Positions 5,461 to 6,028 of a stretch of DNA of 6,028 nucleotides are shown piece by piece. The translations under genes were made by a program, and so were the position numbers. The stretch is from assembly GCA_937911795.1 (NCBI GenBank), contig CALDPJ010000150.1, positions 1-6,028 of the forward strand, written 5' to 3'. How positions within the stretch are numbered: the stretch's first letter is position 1; each line of letters opens with the position of its first letter. The notes beneath the pieces were generated by a model. It was not told the origin of the DNA. It worked only from the letters and a program-made list of their open reading frames with translations, and searched no databases. Origin of the DNA: an uncultured Flavobacteriales bacterium (GTDB lineage: Bacteria; Bacteroidota; Bacteroidia; Flavobacteriales_D; SKUL01).

Positions 5461-6028
5461 ATGGCTAAGAATATCACATTCGACCTGGATGCCAGAGACA
5501 AACTCAAAAAAGGAGTTGACGCTTTGGCCAATGCGGTAAAAGTTACCCTCGGTCCAAAAGGACGAAACGTAGTAATTGATAAGAAATTCGGAGCACCTTC
5601 GATCACCAAAGACGGGGTTACCGTTGCACGCGAAATCGAACTCGAAGATCCCATTGAAAACATGGGTGCGCAAATGGTAAAAGAAGTTGCTTCCAGAACA
5701 GCCGATATCGCTGGTGACGGTACAACTACTGCAACTGTACTCGCCCAGGCCATTATTAAAGGTGGTCTTAAAAACGTAGCGGCAGGTGCCAATCCAATGG
5801 ATTTGAAACGAGGAATTGATCAGGCAGTACAAGCCGTTGCTTCAGCGTTGAAAACACTATCAAGCGAAGTGGGTGATGACAATTCAAAAATTGAACAAAT
5901 CGCAACCATTTCTGCCAACAACGACAAAACCATCGGTAAGCTGATTGCCGAAGCAATGGAAAAAGTTAAGAAAGAAGGCGTTATCACGGTTGAAGAAGCC
6001 AAAGGAACCGAAACCTACGTTGAGATTG
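5461..6028 (+). CDS. groEL: Chaperonin GroEL (Hsp60), N-terminal part (cut by window edge)
   Basis: GroEL is the ATP-driven double-ring chaperonin that folds proteins inside its cavity. The first 189 codons of an expected 540 or so are present and open to the window edge. The N-terminal equatorial domain is complete in its key motifs: VTLGPKGRNVVID (28-40, phosphate-binding loop), TKDGVTVAREIELED (49-63, including nucleotide-site Asp51) and the ATP-site GDGTTTATVLAQ (85-96, with Asp86 corresponding to E. coli Asp87). The intermediate domain begins near 133. ISANNDKTIGKLIAEAMEKV and EGVITVEEAKG approach the apical domain. The catalytic Asp398 equivalent and the C-terminal tail lie outside. The ATG follows AATAAAA with no Shine-Dalgarno sequence, typical of the phylum. 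Confidence 0.98.
   Translation, partial: MAKNITFDLDARDKLKKGVDALANAVKVTLGPKGRNVVIDKKFGAPSITKDGVTVAREIELEDPIENMGAQMVKEVASRTADIAGDGTTTATVLAQAIIKGGLKNVAAGANPMDLKRGIDQAVQAVASALKTLSSEVGDDNSKIEQIATISANNDKTIGKLIAEAMEKVKKEGVITVEEAKGTETYVEI

Noticed and set aside
5452..6002. Several minus-strand open frames under groEL
   Set aside because: All are antisense to the strongly conserved GroEL coding sequence and match no family I recognise.

Overview
The window looks like a conserved chromosomal housekeeping locus from a member of the Bacteroidota. The gene order supports this: divergent topA, then miaB, a sigma-54-type AAA+ activator, an LptE-family lipoprotein, a TPR-end protein, secG, groES and groEL. 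So do the protein details, such as an LptE-like lipoprotein of about 170 aa with a GDLQFEG motif and a MiaB with an N-terminal extension. Most start codons lack a Shine-Dalgarno sequence and follow A/T-rich leaders, and the promoter upstream of miaB has the TAnnTTTG -7 motif of this phylum. I cannot name a genus.

Layout: bases 1-283 hold the 5' end of topA on the minus strand (first 94 codons). Bases 284-505 are a divergent promoter region. From 506 to 4892 five genes run tightly on the plus strand: miaB (506-1939), the sigma-54-type activator (1936-3153, ATGA overlap), the LptE-like gene (3160-3672, TTG start), the TPR-end protein (3672-4595, TAATG junction) and secG (4608-4892). A strong intrinsic terminator (4935-4966) closes this operon. 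The 4893-5109 spacer carries five CTGAC copies, a degenerate -24/-12-like sequence and a perfect 18-bp palindrome ahead of groES (5110-5391) and groEL (5461 to the window edge).

Functionally the operon joins tRNA modification (MiaB) to envelope biogenesis (LptE for LPS export, SecG for protein translocation). It also contains a transcriptional activator of unknown target. The adjacent groESL unit is the chaperonin operon. All genes appear intact apart from the two cut by the window edges. I see no mobile element, CRISPR array, tRNA or rRNA, and no clear sign of a new multi-gene system. The points most worth a second look are the orphan sigma-54 activator inside an envelope operon and the unusual groES leader, which lacks a CIRCE element and a recognisable TAnnTTTG promoter.
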